Shown here one piece after another: positions 51,731 to 60,353 of a DNA stretch of 64,000 nt (positions are counted from its first letter, which is position 1; each line of letters begins with the position of its first letter). The notes under the pieces are model-generated. The model had not been told where the DNA came from, searched no databases, and saw only the letters and a list, made by a program, of their open reading frames with translations. The stretch covers positions 1,225,103 through 1,289,102 of the forward strand of contig NZ_GL622296.1 in NCBI RefSeq assembly GCF_000185385.1, in the 5' to 3' direction. The stretch comes from Lachnoanaerobaculum saburreum DSM 3986 (GTDB lineage Bacteria > Bacillota > Clostridia > Lachnospirales > Lachnospiraceae). The translations under genes and the position numbers were made by a program.

Positions 51731-53332
51731 ATGAATACTATGTTACTGATGATATCGGCAATTATACTGCTTTGTATAATTTTAAATATCATATCCGGTA
51801 AAATAGGTGTACCGGTACTTCTGGCATTTATTTTGCTGGGGATGGCTTTCGGTTCGGACGGTTTTTTTAAGATTAAATTTGATGATTTTGAGCAGGCTGA
51901 GACGATATGTTCATTTGCATTGATTTTTATAATGTTTTACGGAGGCTTCGGAACCAATATAAACGAGGCCAAGCCTATTGCATTAAAGGCGGGACTGCTT
52001 TCAAGCATCGGTGTGCTTTTGACTTCGGTATTTGTAACATTATTCAGTTACTGTGTTTTAAAGTTTTCATGGATAAACAGTATGCTGATAGGTGCCGTTA
52101 TCTCATCTACAGATGCCGCAAGTGTTTTTTCAATACTTCGTGACAGACATTTGAATCTGAAAGATAATACCGCCTCTATTTTGGAAGTGGAGAGTGGAAG
52201 CAATGATCCTTTTGCGTATATGATTACAATGATAGTGGTAAAGATAATAGCCGGCGGTATTACTCCGGTTGATATCTTTATTATGTTGTTTTTACAACTG
52301 TTTCTTGGAATTGTATGTGGAGTTTTGATTGCACTTATATTCAGATATTTTATAAATAAATTTATCATTCATACACCGGGATTTAATATGGTGCTTATAA
52401 TTGCGGTGGCATTGCTTTCATATGCACTGCCGAATGTATTTGGAGGCAACGGATATTTGAGTGTGTATATCACAGGTACTATACTTGGAAATTCAGATAT
52501 CAGAGGAAAGAAGGAACTTGTACCTTTCTTTGACGGTGTAACAGGTATAATGCAGATTTTAATTTTCTTCCTGTTGGGACTTTTGTCATATCCGACACAG
52601 CTTTTGCATGTTGCAACTACAGGATTTATACTTGCACTTTTTATTACATTTATTGTAAGGCCGCTTGTTATAGCTTTGATTTTAAAACCGTTTAAGGCCG
52701 AATGGAATCAGGTAATATTGGTTTCATGGTCAGGATTTAGAGGCGCTTCATCTATAGTTTTTGCAATTGCCGCACTACTGAGTACCAATGCCAACTATGA
52801 TGTGTTCAATAATGTATTCTTTATTGTTTTATTCTCTATATCGGTACAGGGAAGTCTTTTGCCTTTTGTATCAAAGAAGTTTGATATGATTGATGAGAAC
52901 TGTGACGTTATGAAAACCTTTTCAGATTATGCGGGAGAGGAGATACCGATTGAATTTATACAGCTGACTGTGAGCAAACAACAGGGCTGGTGTGATAAGT
53001 CTGTAAGTGAAATTAATCTTCCGCCGGACACATTGCTTGTTTTAATAAAGCGTGAAGGTGAAGAAATTGTACCGAACGGTCAGACAATTTTAGAATGTGG
53101 TGATACTGTGGTGCTGGCGGCAAAATCTATAGATTTTGAAGAAAGCTATAATATTGTAGAACAGGTACTTACAAAGAAAATATTATCAAAGGGAAATACT
53201 TTGGCGAAACTTTCAAATGAGTTTGACGGACTTGTTATGCTTGTAATCAGAGGAGATGAATTTATTATTCCAAACGGGGAGACACTTCTTTTTGAGAAAG
53301 ATATTTTGGTTATAAATAACGGACCGGTATAA
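51731..53332 (+). CDS. Potassium/proton antiporter, NhaP2/CvrA type
   Basis: A 533-residue CPA1/CPA2-type cation/proton antiporter. About 12 membrane helices span residues 3-390. The core holds the STDAASVFSIL segment with the conserved Asp (about residue 137), SGSNDPFAYMIT with Asn-Asp (about 157-168), and a SGFRGASSIVFAIA segment near 340. The C-terminal region (about 405-533) has two RCK/TrkA_C-like domains, as in KefB/NhaP2 regulators. It follows the HisI-like gene by 2 bp and ends at a terminator. Confidence 0.88.
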   Translation: MNTMLLMISAIILLCIILNIISGKIGVPVLLAFILLGMAFGSDGFFKIKFDDFEQAETICSFALIFIMFYGGFGTNINEAKPIALKAGLLSSIGVLLTSVFVTLFSYCVLKFSWINSMLIGAVISSTDAASVFSILRDRHLNLKDNTASILEVESGSNDPFAYMITMIVVKIIAGGITPVDIFIMLFLQLFLGIVCGVLIALIFRYFINKFIIHTPGFNMVLIIAVALLSYALPNVFGGNGYLSVYITGTILGNSDIRGKKELVPFFDGVTGIMQILIFFLLGLLSYPTQLLHVATTGFILALFITFIVRPLVIALILKPFKAEWNQVILVSWSGFRGASSIVFAIAALLSTNANYDVFNNVFFIVLFSISVQGSLLPFVSKKFDMIDENCDVMKTFSDYAGEEIPIEFIQLTVSKQQGWCDKSVSEINLPPDTLLVLIKREGEEIVPNGQTILECGDTVVLAAKSIDFEESYNIVEQVLTKKILSKGNTLAKLSNEFDGLVMLVIRGDEFIIPNGETLLFEKDILVINNGPV

Positions 53333-53338
53333 AAAATG

Positions 53339-53367
53339 TCGCAACGATAATTCGTTGCGATATTTTT
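53339..53367. terminator. Bidirectional terminator between converging genes
   Basis: TCGCAACGA and TCGTTGCGA form a perfect 9-bp stem with a TAAT loop. A T run follows on the plus strand and an A run precedes it, serving the antiporter and the converging COG2426 gene. Confidence 0.85.
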
Positions 53368-53884
53368 ATGCAACCTTTGATATCAGACCGAAGGATATAA
53401 GCATCATTATGATACTTGCCATTAACATACCGAGCAGTATGGCAATGAATGCCTTTTTCCTGTCCATCTCAAGGAAGGCGGCAATGACGGCACCGGTCCA
53501 GGCACCTGTACCGGGAAGCGGTATTCCTACAAAGATTACAAGGCCTAAAAAACCGTATTTTTCTATTGAGCCTTTATTTTTCATTATCTTTTTATGTACA
53601 AATAAATAAATACCGTTAAAAAGTTTGAATTTTGATTTTTCCATTGCTTTTAAAATTTTATTGATTAAAAGCAGTATAAACGGAACCGGGATAACATTGC
53701 CGACTATTGCTATGATATAGCTCTCAAGCGGTGGAAGCTTAAGTAAGGATGCAGCTATAAGACCACCTCTAAGCTCCAATATAGGCAACATTGATATAAT
53801 AAATACTATCAGTTGTTTGCCGAAACTGAGTGATAAAAGCCCGCTCATCATTCCGATAAGTGATTTAGCTAATTTTTCTGCCAT
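53366..53884 (-). CDS. COG2426 small multidrug export-like membrane protein
   Basis: A 172-residue membrane protein of the COG2426 family. Family signs are a PILELRGGLIAA segment (residues 34-45), the NVIPVPFILLL helix, and IPLPGTGAWTGAVIAAFLEMDR near 120-141, together with three to four hydrophobic helices. The name small multidrug export protein is historical and transport is not proven. It is preceded on the minus strand by GAGAGG and diverges from the patatin gene. Confidence 0.88.
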   Translation of the reverse strand: MAEKLAKSLIGMMSGLLSLSFGKQLIVFIISMLPILELRGGLIAASLLKLPPLESYIIAIVGNVIPVPFILLLINKILKAMEKSKFKLFNGIYLFVHKKIMKNKGSIEKYGFLGLVIFVGIPLPGTGAWTGAVIAAFLEMDRKKAFIAILLGMLMASIIMMLISFGLISKVA

Positions 53885-53900
53885 AAAATACCTCTCATTT

Positions 53901-53941
53901 TTACAATAACCTAGATTGTAACAGATTGAGTAATTACAATC
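53901..53941. promoter_or_regulatory. Three alternating TTACAAT/ATTGTAA half-sites
   Basis: TTACAAT (53901-53907), ATTGTAA (53915-53921) and TTACAAT (53934-53940) alternate in the 91-bp gap between the divergent COG2426 and patatin genes. The last two extend to GATTGTAA and TTACAATC. This is a typical form for a dimeric repressor site, but I cannot name the protein. Confidence 0.5.
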
Positions 53942-53975
53942 AAGGTGTTAAAATATTAAGAACGGAGGTTGAAGG

Positions 53976-54833
53976 ATGGATATATTAAAGGGAGCATTGT
54001 GTTTGGAGGGCGGATCATTAAGAGGGCTTTTTACCGCCGGAGTCTTGGATGCTTTTTTAGATAGTGATTTATATATTGAATATGTAAATGGAGTTTCGGC
54101 AGGTTCAATGAACGGAATGAATTATGTTTCAAAGCAGAGAGGCAGATCAAAAAGGATAAATCTTAAATACCTGCATGATAAGAGGTATATAAGCTTCAGG
54201 AACATGTTTACATCCAGACAGATATTCAATTTTGATTTTTTATTTGGTGATATTTCTAATAAGTATGATCCGTTTGATTGGGATGCTTTTAATGACAAAG
54301 CACAAAGGTATGAGGCGGTTGCCACAGATGTAATAACAGGTGAGAGTGCATATTTTGACAAAGACAGCTGTAGTGATATTATAGCGGCTGTAAAGGCGTC
54401 TTCATCCATACCTGTGATGTCAAAGATGATTGATGTTGACGGCAGAAAGTATCTGGACGGCGGTATATCCACATCCATTGCATACAATAGGGCATTTGAG
54501 CTTGGATATTCCAAGGTTGTAGCGGTACTTACAAGGGAAGAAGGGTATAGAAAGAAGCCTGTAAATAAGGTTAATGAAGGTATATGTAAAAGATACTTTA
54601 AGCCGTTGCCGAAGCTTGTGGATAAACTTATGACTGTGCCGAAGAGGTACAATGAGATGCAGGAGGAAATGGATACGCTGGCAAACGAGGGCAGACTTCT
54701 TATTATAAGACCTCCAAAGAAGGTCATTGTGCAAAGACTTGAAAAGAGCGTTGCCAAACTTGAGAGCCTTTATAAGGAGGGGTATGAAGAAGGTATGAAG
54801 AATATTGAAAATGTGAGAAAATTTTTGAGCTGA
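53976..54833 (+). CDS. Patatin-like phospholipase family protein
   Basis: A 285-residue protein of the bacterial patatin/YjjU type, a serine-aspartate lipid hydrolase. It has the oxyanion loop GGSLRG (residues 12-17), the nucleophile elbow GVSAG with Ser41, and DGG with Asp161. No signal peptide is present, so it is likely cytoplasmic or membrane-bound. The C-terminus (about 205-285) is helical and charged. It is transcribed alone, after the half-sites listed above. Confidence 0.92.
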   Translation: MDILKGALCLEGGSLRGLFTAGVLDAFLDSDLYIEYVNGVSAGSMNGMNYVSKQRGRSKRINLKYLHDKRYISFRNMFTSRQIFNFDFLFGDISNKYDPFDWDAFNDKAQRYEAVATDVITGESAYFDKDSCSDIIAAVKASSSIPVMSKMIDVDGRKYLDGGISTSIAYNRAFELGYSKVVAVLTREEGYRKKPVNKVNEGICKRYFKPLPKLVDKLMTVPKRYNEMQEEMDTLANEGRLLIIRPPKKVIVQRLEKSVAKLESLYKEGYEEGMKNIENVRKFLS

Positions 54834-54890
54834 AGTTTCTATAGCGGATATTTTACAAGCGGAATATTATTACTTTATCACTTTAAAGTT

Positions 54891-54942
54891 TTAAGGTTTA
54901 AAGCCTTAAGGTATTGACGTGAAAAACTACTTATAGTATAAT
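54891..54942 (+). promoter_or_regulatory. Promoter of the ABC transporter operon with an upstream inverted repeat
   Basis: TTGACG (54914-54919), a 17-bp spacer and TATAAT (54937-54942) form a strong promoter, 38 bp before the gene start. TTAAGG-TTTAAAG-CCTTAA (54891-54909) lies just upstream and could bind a regulator. Confidence 0.75.
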
Positions 54943-54979
54943 CCAATGCATAGTTTAGTTGTGAATGGAAGGAAAGTAT

Positions 54980-55987
54980 ATGAAAAAGAATATGTGGAAA
55001 ATAGCTGTGGCTATGTTGCTTGGAGCAAGCCTTATGGCATGCGGTTCAGGGAAAAGTACTTCAGACAGCGGTAGCGGTGATTCTAAGGCTGAGGTTTCAT
55101 CACAGACAGGTGAAAATGCAAAGAAAAAGATCGGTGTTTTACAGTATGTACAACATCCCGCACTTGATAAAGCAAATGAAGGATTTGTTGCTGCACTTAA
55201 AGAAGCCGGAGTTGATGTAGATATTGAACAGGAGAATGCAGGCGGTGAGCAGTCGGCAGCACAGACTATTGCAAATAAGCTTGTAAATGACAAGAAGGAT
55301 TTGATTTTGGCTATTGCTACACCGGCGGCGCAGGCGGCGGCAGGTGCTACATCAGATATTCCTGTAGTGATAACGGCTGTTACAGATCCGGCAGACTCGG
55401 GACTTGTTGAAAGCAATGATAAACCGGGCGGCAATGTTACAGGAAGTTCAGATCTCACACCTGTAGCCGATCAGATTGAGCTTCTTACAAAAATTTTACC
55501 GGATGCAAAGAATGTAGGTATCCTTTACTGTACGGCGGAGGCCAATTCAAAGCTTCAGGCGGGACTTGCTATGGATGCACTTAAGGCAAAGGGACTTAAC
55601 GGTGTAGAGTACACTGTTTCAAGTTCAAATGAGATACAGAGTGTGGTTGAGTCTATGGTAGGCAAGGTGGATGCTATATATGTACCTACCGACAATGTTA
55701 TTGCGGCAGGTATGACAACAGTAGCAATGATTGCTACCAATGAGCATAAGATTCCTATTATCGGAGCCGAGGCGGCTCATGTGGAGAACGGTGCATTGGC
55801 AACTTATGGTATTGACTATTTTGAGGTCGGTAAGCTTGCAGGTGAGCAGGCTGTAGAGATTCTAAACGGCAAGGCTCCGGCAGATATTCCTATTGCATAT
55901 TTGCCGAAGGATAAGTGTAAGCTTGTTATAAATGATGAGGTTGCAAAGGAACTTGGAATAGACACATCAAATATTTCAATGGAATAA
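54980..55987 (+). CDS. ABC transporter substrate-binding lipoprotein (TrpX-like)
   Basis: A 335-residue periplasmic-type binding protein of the ABC_sub_bind (PF04392) family. A lipoprotein signal ends with Leu-Met-Ala-Cys (Cys21), followed by a Ser/Gly-rich linker and two Rossmann-like lobes starting at KKIGVLQYVQHPALD. The family includes streptococcal TrpX for tryptophan uptake; the substrate here is not certain. I chose ATG 54980 after GGAAGGAAAG; an ATG at 54965 lies within that site. It is followed by permease and ATPase genes. Confidence 0.88.
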   Translation: MKKNMWKIAVAMLLGASLMACGSGKSTSDSGSGDSKAEVSSQTGENAKKKIGVLQYVQHPALDKANEGFVAALKEAGVDVDIEQENAGGEQSAAQTIANKLVNDKKDLILAIATPAAQAAAGATSDIPVVITAVTDPADSGLVESNDKPGGNVTGSSDLTPVADQIELLTKILPDAKNVGILYCTAEANSKLQAGLAMDALKAKGLNGVEYTVSSSNEIQSVVESMVGKVDAIYVPTDNVIAAGMTTVAMIATNEHKIPIIGAEAAHVENGALATYGIDYFEVGKLAGEQAVEILNGKAPADIPIAYLPKDKCKLVINDEVAKELGIDTSNISME

Positions 55988-56000
55988 GAACTTTTTTAAG

Positions 56001-56020
56001 ACCGGTGTATGCCGGTTTTA
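56001..56020 (+). terminator. Weak hairpin between binding protein and permease genes
   Basis: ACCGG and CCGGT form a 5-bp stem with a 6-nt loop and a short T stretch. It may reduce read-through so that the binding protein is made in excess over the permease, a common pattern. Confidence 0.45.
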
Positions 56021-56049
56021 TTATTATGATATAAATTGTGGAGGTAAAG

Positions 56050-56952
56050 ATGTTTACAGCACTTTTGGGAGCCGTTTCACAGGGTATACTTTGGGGTGTG
56101 ATGGTTCTTGGAGTATATATTACTTATAAATTGCTTGATATTCCGGATTTGACCGCAGATGGAAGCTTTGCTTTCGGCGGTTGTGTATGTGCGGTTATGA
56201 TTGTCAATTTTAATATGAATCCTTTATTTGCACTTGTATTTTCAACAATTGCAGGTATGATAGCCGGCTTTATTACAGGAGCATTACATACAATATTTGA
56301 GATACCTGCGATACTTGCAGGTATTTTGACACAGATTTCTCTTTGGTCAATAAATCTTAGAGTTATGGGAAAGAGCAATGTGCCGCTTTTAAAGACAAAG
56401 ACCATATTTTCATGGCTTACAGATACTACGGGAATAAGCAATGCAATTGCAGGGGTTATACTTGGCGGAATAATAATTATATTGATTATACTTATTCTAT
56501 ACTGGTTTTTCGGTACGGAACTTGGTTCCGCACTTAGAGCCACAGGAAATAATGAGGCAATGATAAGGGCACTTGGTGTAAATACCGCACATACAAAGCT
56601 TCTTGCACTGGTAATCAGCAACGGACTTATAGGGCTTTCAGGCGGACTTATAGTACAGAGCCAAAAGTATGCGGATATAAATGCAGGTACAGGTGCCATA
56701 GTAATAGGCCTTGCAGCAATAGTTATAGGTGAGGTTATAATCGGAAGAGTGATTTCATTTTGGATGAAACTTACATCGGCGGTAATAGGTTCTATAGTAT
56801 ATTTTGTTATAAGAGGTATTGTATTACAGTTCGGTATGGATGCCAATGATATGAAAGTACTTTCAGCTGTAATAGTGGCATTGGCATTGGCATTGCCGGT
56901 AATCAGTGCTAAAATAAGACTAAACAGCGCATATTCACCAAAGGGAGAGTAA
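56050..56952 (+). CDS. ABC transporter permease (TrpY-like)
   Basis: A 300-residue permease of the BPD_transp_2 family with about eight to nine membrane helices. It has the IPDLTADGSFAFGG segment (residues 33-46) typical of this TrpY/YtrF-like branch, and the coupling region GSALRATGNNEAMIRALGVN near 159-178. ATG 56050 follows GGAGG; GTG 56038 overlaps that site. It is a partner of the preceding binding protein and following ATPase. Confidence 0.88.
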   Translation: MFTALLGAVSQGILWGVMVLGVYITYKLLDIPDLTADGSFAFGGCVCAVMIVNFNMNPLFALVFSTIAGMIAGFITGALHTIFEIPAILAGILTQISLWSINLRVMGKSNVPLLKTKTIFSWLTDTTGISNAIAGVILGGIIIILIILILYWFFGTELGSALRATGNNEAMIRALGVNTAHTKLLALVISNGLIGLSGGLIVQSQKYADINAGTGAIVIGLAAIVIGEVIIGRVISFWMKLTSAVIGSIVYFVIRGIVLQFGMDANDMKVLSAVIVALALALPVISAKIRLNSAYSPKGE

Positions 56953-56953
56953 G

Positions 56954-57751
56954 ATGTTGGAGATTTTAAATGTCAGTAAGACCTTTAACAGAGGCACAAT
57001 AAATGAAAAAAAAGCTTTAAATAAACTGTCACTGCATCTAAATCCCGGTGACTTTGTAACAATTATCGGTGGAAACGGCGCAGGTAAATCTACAATGTTA
57101 AATATGATTGCCGGTGTATATCCTATAGACGGAGGCAGGATTATAATAGACGGAGTGGATATATCAAGGATGCCTGAGTATAAAAGAGCAAAGTATATCG
57201 GAAGAGTTTTTCAGGATCCTATGATGGGAACAAGTGCAGGTATGCAGATAGATGAAAATCTTGCACTTGCTTTTAGAAGAGGAGAGTCAAGAGGGCTGTC
57301 TTGGGGTATAAAAAAAACCGAGAAGGAAAAATACAAAGAGATACTTTCAAAGCTTGATCTTGGACTTCAGACCAGAATGACCTCAAAGGTGGGGCTTTTA
57401 TCAGGCGGTCAAAGACAGGCACTTACTCTCTTGATGGCAACACTAAAAAAGCCCAAGCTTTTATTACTTGATGAGCATACTGCTGCACTTGATCCTAAGA
57501 CTGCAAAGAGAGTGCTTGATCTCACCGAACAGATAGTGGATGAGCAAAATCTGACAGCAATGATGGTTACTCACAATATGAAAGATGCACTGAATATTGG
57601 AAACAGACTTATTATGATGCATTCCGGAAGAGTAATTTATGATGTAAGCGGAGAGGAAAAAAAGAAACTCAAAGTGGAAGATCTTTTAAGAAAGTTTGAA
57701 GAGGCAAGCGGAGGAGAATTTGCCAATGACAGAATGATGCTGGCGAACTGA
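56954..57751 (+). CDS. ABC transporter ATP-binding protein (TrpZ-like)
   Basis: A 265-residue ATPase with Walker A GGNGAGKST (about residues 37-45), Q-loop in FQDPMMG, signature LLSGGQRQA (about 151-159) and Walker B LLLLDEHTA (about 171-179), in which His replaces the usual Pro after the catalytic Glu, a known variant of this branch. It energises the transporter formed with the two preceding genes. Confidence 0.93.
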   Translation: MLEILNVSKTFNRGTINEKKALNKLSLHLNPGDFVTIIGGNGAGKSTMLNMIAGVYPIDGGRIIIDGVDISRMPEYKRAKYIGRVFQDPMMGTSAGMQIDENLALAFRRGESRGLSWGIKKTEKEKYKEILSKLDLGLQTRMTSKVGLLSGGQRQALTLLMATLKKPKLLLLDEHTAALDPKTAKRVLDLTEQIVDEQNLTAMMVTHNMKDALNIGNRLIMMHSGRVIYDVSGEEKKKLKVEDLLRKFEEASGGEFANDRMMLAN

Positions 57752-57765
57752 AAATGGAGGGGACT

Positions 57766-58398
57766 ATGGATAGAAAACTTATTATTACCATAAACAGAGA
57801 ATATGGAAGCGGCGGAAAGATAATAGGAAAAAAACTTTCAGAAAAACTTTGTATACCGTATTATGATGATGAGATAATAAAGATGGCATCAGAACATTCG
57901 GCTGTGGGAGAGCAGTACTTCAGAATGAATGATGAGAAACCCGGCAATAATATTTTGCAAAGAATTATAGGTGGAATAAAGAATGCAAATAATAAGCCGT
58001 CCATAGGTGATGATATTGTTTCACCTGACAATCTTTTCAGATTTGAAAGTGAAGTAATAAGAGAGTTGGCGGCAAATGAATCCTGTATACTTATAGGAAG
58101 ATGCTCGGATTTTGTGCTAAGCTCTGCAGGGAATGAGGATTTTATTTCACTATTTGTATATGCAGACCTCTCTACAAAAGTAGACAGAGTAATGGATGTA
58201 GACGGAGTGGATTCAAAAGAAGCACTGCGAAGGGTACAAAGAAACAACAGAATCAGAAAAGAGTACTATAAGTACTATACAGGTGAAGAGTGGGATGATA
58301 TGACACATTATGATCTGCCACTGAATACATCAAAGATTACCCTTGAACAAGGGGTAAATTTGATACTTGAGTATTTAAAGATTAGAGGAAAATTATAA
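57766..58398 (+). CDS. Cytidylate kinase-like family protein
   Basis: A 210-residue P-loop kinase of the cytidylate_kin2 family. It has Walker A-like INREYGSGGKIIGKKL (about residues 8-23), a CILIGRCSDFVL strand near 108-119, and an Arg-rich lid-like RVQRNNRIRKEYYKYYTG region. The physiological substrate of these proteins is not established; it is distinct from true Cmk. ATG 57766 follows GGAGGGG. It sits 14 bp after the ABC ATPase and is adjacent to the citrate synthase gene. Confidence 0.85.
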   Translation: MDRKLIITINREYGSGGKIIGKKLSEKLCIPYYDDEIIKMASEHSAVGEQYFRMNDEKPGNNILQRIIGGIKNANNKPSIGDDIVSPDNLFRFESEVIRELAANESCILIGRCSDFVLSSAGNEDFISLFVYADLSTKVDRVMDVDGVDSKEALRRVQRNNRIRKEYYKYYTGEEWDDMTHYDLPLNTSKITLEQGVNLILEYLKIRGKL

Positions 58399-59745
58399 AT
58401 GAGAGATAATTGTATTGACAGTTTTTTGGCACAGGAGTTTGGGAAGAGTCAAAATTATAATGAAATAAAAAATGTACTTTTCAGTGAGTTCAATGTAAAA
58501 AAAGGACTGAGAAATGAAGACGGCACCGGAGTAAGGGTAGGGCTTACAAAGGTATCGGATGTGGTCGGCTATGATATAGTAGACGGTGTAAAGACCAATG
58601 TAGACGGTAAGCTCTACTACAGAGGTTACAGTCTGAATGACCTTGTAAACGGGAGTGCAAAGTCTGTTAGAGGCTATGAAGAAGTAATGTTTTTACTTTT
58701 GTTCGGTTTTTTGCCGAATAAGATGGAGCTTGACAATTTTTCAAAGGTATTTAGAAGCATGTATGCTTTGCCGAACGGTTTCTTTGAAAGTGTTCTTCTT
58801 AGAAATCCGGGAAAGAATCTTATGAATGTGCTTCAAAATGCAGTACTTACACTCTATAACTATGATGAAGAGCCTGACAATGTGGATGTATTTTCAACTC
58901 TGTTAAAAGGACTGAGAATATCCGCATTTTTACCGGTAATCATGTGCTATGCATATCAGGCAAAGAGACATTATTTCAACAATGACAGTCTTATAATACA
59001 TTATCCGGATGCGAAGCTGTCAATGGCAGAGAATATCTTACAGATGTTAAGGGTAGATCAAAAATTTTCAAAGAATGAAGCGGCACTGCTTGATACAATA
59101 CTTGTACTTCATGCAGACCATGGCGGAGGTAACAACTCAACATTTACAAATGTGGTGGTTTCATCTACAGGTACAGATATTTATTCCACTATAGCGGCAT
59201 CTATAGGCTCACTGAAAGGACCCAAGCATGGCGGTGCAAATATCTCGGTAGCAAATATGATGCAGGCTGTAAAGGATGAGATAGGTATTACCACAGATGA
59301 AAAGAAGATAAGAAATGTGGTAAACAGAATACTTGATAAGGATTTTTATGATTGCAGCGGCCTTGTATATGGATTCGGTCATGCGGTATATACAATAACA
59401 GATCCTAGAGCGGAGCTTTTAAGAGAGTACTGTGAGACTGTCGCTAAGGACAAGGGAAGACTTGACGAATATCACTTCTATGAGGAGTTTGAAAAGACTG
59501 TAAAAAGAACTGTATTTGAAAGAAAGGGAACCACAATTTCTTCAAATGTAGACCTATATTCAGGTTTTGCTTACAATATGCTGGGAATACCTGAAGATTT
59601 ATATACACCGCTTTTTGTAGTGGCCAGAAATATAGGTTGGGTTGCACATAATGTAGAGAATAAGTTATATGACGGTAGAATAATGAGACCTGCAACAAAG
59701 TATGTAGGTGAGCTACATGAATATACGGCATTTAAGGACAGATAA
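58399..59745 (+). CDS. Citrate synthase
   Basis: A 448-residue citrate synthase, condensing oxaloacetate and acetyl-CoA. The N-terminus has the KVSDVVGYDIVDGVK and GKLYYRGYSLNDLV strands. The catalytic residues lie in LHADHGGGNNSTFT (about residues 234-247), YGFGHAVYTITDPRA with the second His (about 325-339), and a C-terminal Asp region. The length fits the clostridial type of Si-citrate synthase. It begins directly after the stop of the kinase-like gene and ends at a terminator. Confidence 0.93.
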   Translation: MRDNCIDSFLAQEFGKSQNYNEIKNVLFSEFNVKKGLRNEDGTGVRVGLTKVSDVVGYDIVDGVKTNVDGKLYYRGYSLNDLVNGSAKSVRGYEEVMFLLLFGFLPNKMELDNFSKVFRSMYALPNGFFESVLLRNPGKNLMNVLQNAVLTLYNYDEEPDNVDVFSTLLKGLRISAFLPVIMCYAYQAKRHYFNNDSLIIHYPDAKLSMAENILQMLRVDQKFSKNEAALLDTILVLHADHGGGNNSTFTNVVVSSTGTDIYSTIAASIGSLKGPKHGGANISVANMMQAVKDEIGITTDEKKIRNVVNRILDKDFYDCSGLVYGFGHAVYTITDPRAELLREYCETVAKDKGRLDEYHFYEEFEKTVKRTVFERKGTTISSNVDLYSGFAYNMLGIPEDLYTPLFVVARNIGWVAHNVENKLYDGRIMRPATKYVGELHEYTAFKDR

Positions 59746-59768
59746 AAAGAGGCAAAAAGCCTCTTTTT
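59744..59768. terminator. Bidirectional terminator after citrate synthase
   Basis: AAAAAGAGGC and GCCTCTTTTT form a 10-bp perfect stem with an AAAAA loop, ending both the citrate synthase operon and the converging minus-strand gene. Confidence 0.9.
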
Positions 59769-59778
59769 ATCTGTTTTC

Positions 59779-60276
59779 TTATTTATCTTTGTCATCTTTA
59801 ATAACATCATCTATTTTTTGTGCAAGATCCTTTTTATCTTCATCAGGATTCATTTCATAAAAATCCACTTCCACCTCCGACTCTTCCTCGGACTTCTTGG
59901 CTGCCTTGTCAAATTGTTCCTTTGCCTTATCAAAGATAGGCTTTGTAGTATCCTTTGCCACATCGGTTGCGGCAGCTACATTGTCACCGACAATATTTGC
60001 AACACCCTTTATCACTTCTTTGGCCGCACTTGCCATTCCCTTGGCGCTGTTTGCAGTGTCCTTGGCGGCAGTCACAAACTCATCTGTAGATGACTTCAGT
60101 TCAGTATACTTTCTGTCGGAGGGGTTATCATCTCGTCCGTCAAGTTCATCATCAAATTCTTTGAACTCACCCTCCAATTCCCTTTGATATCCTTTATACT
60201 TCAGTATATATGACACTCCTGCTACCGCAGCACCTGCAAGTGATGCTAAAAATAATAATTTCTTGAAACTTGCCAT
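59779..60276 (-). CDS. YtxH-like small envelope protein
   Basis: A 165-residue protein with one N-terminal hydrophobic segment (about residues 7-24) and a long helical, Ala/Lys/Asp-rich region (about 60-130) with repeated VAKDTxK-type segments, as in YtxH and late-embryogenesis-like proteins. The C-terminus is acidic. The function is unknown, probably stress or envelope related. AAAGGAGG precedes the ATG on the minus strand. It diverges from the DUF2142 gene by 77 bp. Confidence 0.7.
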   Translation of the reverse strand: MASFKKLLFLASLAGAAVAGVSYILKYKGYQRELEGEFKEFDDELDGRDDNPSDRKYTELKSSTDEFVTAAKDTANSAKGMASAAKEVIKGVANIVGDNVAAATDVAKDTTKPIFDKAKEQFDKAAKKSEEESEVEVDFYEMNPDEDKKDLAQKIDDVIKDDKDK

Positions 60277-60353
60277 AATAACCTCCTTTACAATTGTGGT
60301 GATTACAGTGTAATATCTATTTGTAAAAAGTACAAGTGTTATTTGGAGAGATT

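Noticed and set aside
53901-53941. GlnR- or BlaI-type operator
   Set aside because: The TTACAAT/ATTGTAA spacing (7 and 12 bp between inner edges) does not fit TGTNA-N7-TNACA or TACA-N2-TGTA forms, so I did not name a regulator.
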